Assembly: GCA_013400975.1 (NCBI GenBank)
Contig: WBMZ01014185.1
Span: 1-64,000 of the forward strand
Source: Atrichornis clamosus
Lineage: Eukaryota; Chordata; Aves; Passeriformes; Menuridae
Reading direction: 5' to 3'
DNA length: 64,000 bases
Part shown: one piece after another, positions 61,344-64,000 of the stretch
Numbering within the stretch: position 1 is the first letter of the stretch
How the letters are laid out: every line of letters begins with the position of its first letter
Translations under genes and position numbers: made by a program
Notes under the pieces: generated by a model
What the model was told of the DNA's origin: nothing
Seen by the model: the letters and a program-made list of their open reading frames with translations, nothing else
Databases searched by the model: none

Positions 61344-64000
61344 GCCCATAAAACTTTCAAATTTGAATATTTACAAAGTAATTTGTAAAATACAAAGAAT
61401 TTCAAGTATGAAGGTACTGAAGTTGCTGAAGAAGGATTTGTCTTCTTGAGTCTTACAGTTGTGTCATGCCAATAACATTAAAAAGACAAAGATTACATAA
61501 TTTATCATTGTTATTTTGTTTCTATGTAAATATCTGGTAATACTATTAAAGCTACCTAGGTACAAAAGTGAGCATAACATGCATATTGTGTTTTCTTATG
61601 CTGCAGCCTCCAGGCTGCCATTGCATGCAATACTCATGTTTCCTTGCCCTATTCAAGGTGACGATTCAGCAAATTTCAAATCCAAGATTCTGCAAAAGTT
61701 ATATCTTTCCTTATTCTTAGACCATGAACCACACTAAATGCTGCTCCCAGTCTTCATTGTCCAATGCAAAGGAAGAGTGAGGGCCGTGATTCATCCACAG
61801 ATGCAGGAAGTAATAATGAGGACATTTGTTCAAAGATTGAACTGAGTCATATGCTCATCCATATTTATGGTGACAGAAGATAGAGTCTTTATATTTATAA
61901 GTGAGGTCAGACATGCATGTTTGGAGAGCAGACACAGAGATTATCCTGCGTATTGAAGAAATTATTGAACATATTATAAACCTGAGGCCTATAAATATTA
62001 TAAAATGTCTGCAGTCCTTTACAAAGATTTTAAAATTCCTATTCCCTAAGGATGATAAACATGGGAACATGAACAGAATTATACTTCTCTACAGTCTTCC
62101 ATTGGCAGAAACATGAGACACCACTCTGTACATACATGATACTCTTACAGATCCCACACACAGAAGTTACTGACTGGAGCCAGGTATTTTCTAGACAGAA
62201 AAGTCTTCAAAAAGACAAAACAAGCAAAACAATTGCATTAACTTTTTCACATCACTTCACACTGTCAACACTGAATATAGAGAGCTTTCTTTCATAGGGT
62301 TTGATTCCTTCCCCATCACTTACTAATTCTGATTGATAAGGCAGCTTCTTACAACTTGGGGTTCTAGAACATCTTGCCAGTCCTCTGTGGGTTTTTAGTC
62401 AGATATTGCAGCAAATCAATTTGATCTGCCATATTTTGGCCTTTAACTTTTCCTCTGAAGATAATTATGTTGGATGAGAACCTTGCATAAGATATTCTTA
62501 GAAGTTTTTTAGAGAGCATTACAATAGCATAAAATTCGATTTATCTAAACATGTTCAACATGTACTCTCGTACTATGAAATGTCATTTCAGCAGCCATTC
62601 AGATGAATCTTTGAGCTTCATTGGAATTTGTCTCTGAGTGTGTTTAACAATATGAATAATGAATCACAAGCAAGTTTTACTAAATATAACAGCTGTCAGC
62701 TAAAATATATGGTTAGTAGAACACAGTGGATTCCTGGTATGGAAGTAAAGGACAAGTTAGAAAAATATCTGGTAAATGACTAAGAGTTAATGTACTATCA
62801 TATTTTTTTACTTATTTCATGAGGGTTTTTTTAAAATGTTTTTTTCCTGAAATTAAATGGCCACAAATGTGGAAGACATTACTGTTTTTGCCTGTATGAA
62901 GATGAGCACAAAGTGTTCAAGTAGTATATTCATAGGTAGGCACAGAACTCGACCCCTGAGAATTCACTGTCTTCAGTATCTCTAGGATTTGGACAATTGT
63001 TGGTATAAAAATAACACCAAAGTTCTTGAAATGTTTTCTGCTTATGAAGAATAGCTTAAAGGCAGAATCCTCTTCTGATAGAGCATGTTATTCGTAACAG
63101 AAAATAAGCAGAATTACCACAACTTCACTTGCAGTGCCACTGGCATGCTTCAGTGTGTCCCTAGCTTTCTAATGCAGTACTTCTTTTATATTGCTTCCTC
63201 TGCTTGCACCCATTGTTCTCTGCTCATTTGCAAAGCATTTTCTATTTCATGAGTCACTGAAGGACTCAGGGACAAGGAGCATGTCCTTTTGTTCATAATA
63301 TATCATTGCTATTCAGTATCGAGAGATGTTAATTATTCTAAAATTGTTGCCTGGTTTTTACTCAGCCTACTTGAAGTAATTTCCAGAGAAGACACTAGGA
63401 GAGCTGGTAATTATAAACTGAGCAAGAACCTCGCGGCCATGATGGTTTGAAAAGATCATAGTCTATTTATTCTTAGCTTTAGAACTTCAGAATATATCAT
63501 CAAGTAGCTGTTTGTCTGTATAGTGACAGGTGTGGACTAGTGAGTTGGAAAGACTTTGCCAGGAGACTCATGCCTATGACTTTGACAGCTGGGATTAATG
63601 TGTTCTGCAATGTCCGAGATTTCAAACTTCTTTGGAACTCCTAGAATTTTAATAAAGTTTATTTTATTATATCTACATGTCTGGAATATTGTCTACAGCT
63701 TATTCACGTATAAACCTTTTATACATATGTAATGCATATGTAATATATATATAGAGAGTATCACTCTTGCCTTTTATAAATACATAAAAGCAACACAAAA
63801 TAGTAGATTTTATTATCTATATCACAGTGCGTATTTTTCACCTTATCATTTCCAGGATGTGTTTGATGTAATCTTTTTACTACGTACAAAATGATCTTAC
63901 CTTTAGGAAGCAGTCTGAAAAAAATAAGCTTCCACATCAGGCACGACTGGGAATGTATACACATTTCTGAAATCAGCCTGGCTCATTGAAGAACTGGCCA

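Larger units (their letters stand above)
58815..64000. other. AT-rich non-coding DNA to window end
   Basis: No coding sequence or confident mobile element. It contains a short (TAATGTAAC)-like repeat (59941-59982), a GTTT microsatellite (about 60847-60876) and a structured inverted-repeat cluster (61268-61343). The longest open frame (61108-60773 minus, 111 codons) crosses the GTTT microsatellite as QTNKQ and has no family motif. Confidence 0.5.

Noticed and set aside
1..64000. CRISPR array, prokaryotic operon or phage cluster
   Set aside because: No spaced direct repeats or long open frames; CR1 and LTR content point to a bird nuclear genome.

Overview
The window reads as nuclear DNA of a bird. 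The main evidence is several truncated CR1 LINE copies, two of which end in the ATTCTATG-type octamer tail rather than poly(A), together with long terminal repeats (LTRs) whose layout matches avian endogenous retroviruses. The background is AT-rich, with short decayed ORFs and no convincing protein-coding exon. I cannot name the species or a host gene. The family-level repeat calls rest on recognition of CR1 protein motifs and remembered avian LTR layouts, not on a database search.

Layout. Positions 1 to about 470 are a dense CpG island with GC boxes, most likely the promoter and 5' exon of a gene that lies mostly outside or spans the window. The next 63 kb behave like intron or intergenic DNA. 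Repeats punctuate it: a tail-to-tail CR1 pair (3955-4290 plus, 4528-5435 minus); a worn CR1 reverse-transcriptase remnant (about 7815-7950); a decayed non-CR1 LINE reverse-transcriptase fragment on the minus strand (16036-16310); a solo LTR (26051-26747); CR1 fragments at 30236, 37496, 46255 and 58325; a nested LTR-in-LTR locus (39159-40926); an LTR-like GC-richer block (about 44580-45800); a second, almost identical solo LTR (49777-50476); and an LTR 3' remnant (about 55060-55320).

No operon, CRISPR array, tRNA, rRNA or intact mobile element was found, and I do not see an undescribed multi-gene system. The most notable items are the two near-identical solo LTRs 23.7 kb apart, one carrying an N; the nested opposite-strand LTR insertion with a 5-bp target duplication; the LINE fragment with an FADD catalytic motif; and two compact inverted-repeat structures (61268-61343 and 55663-55711) that no recognised repeat explains.
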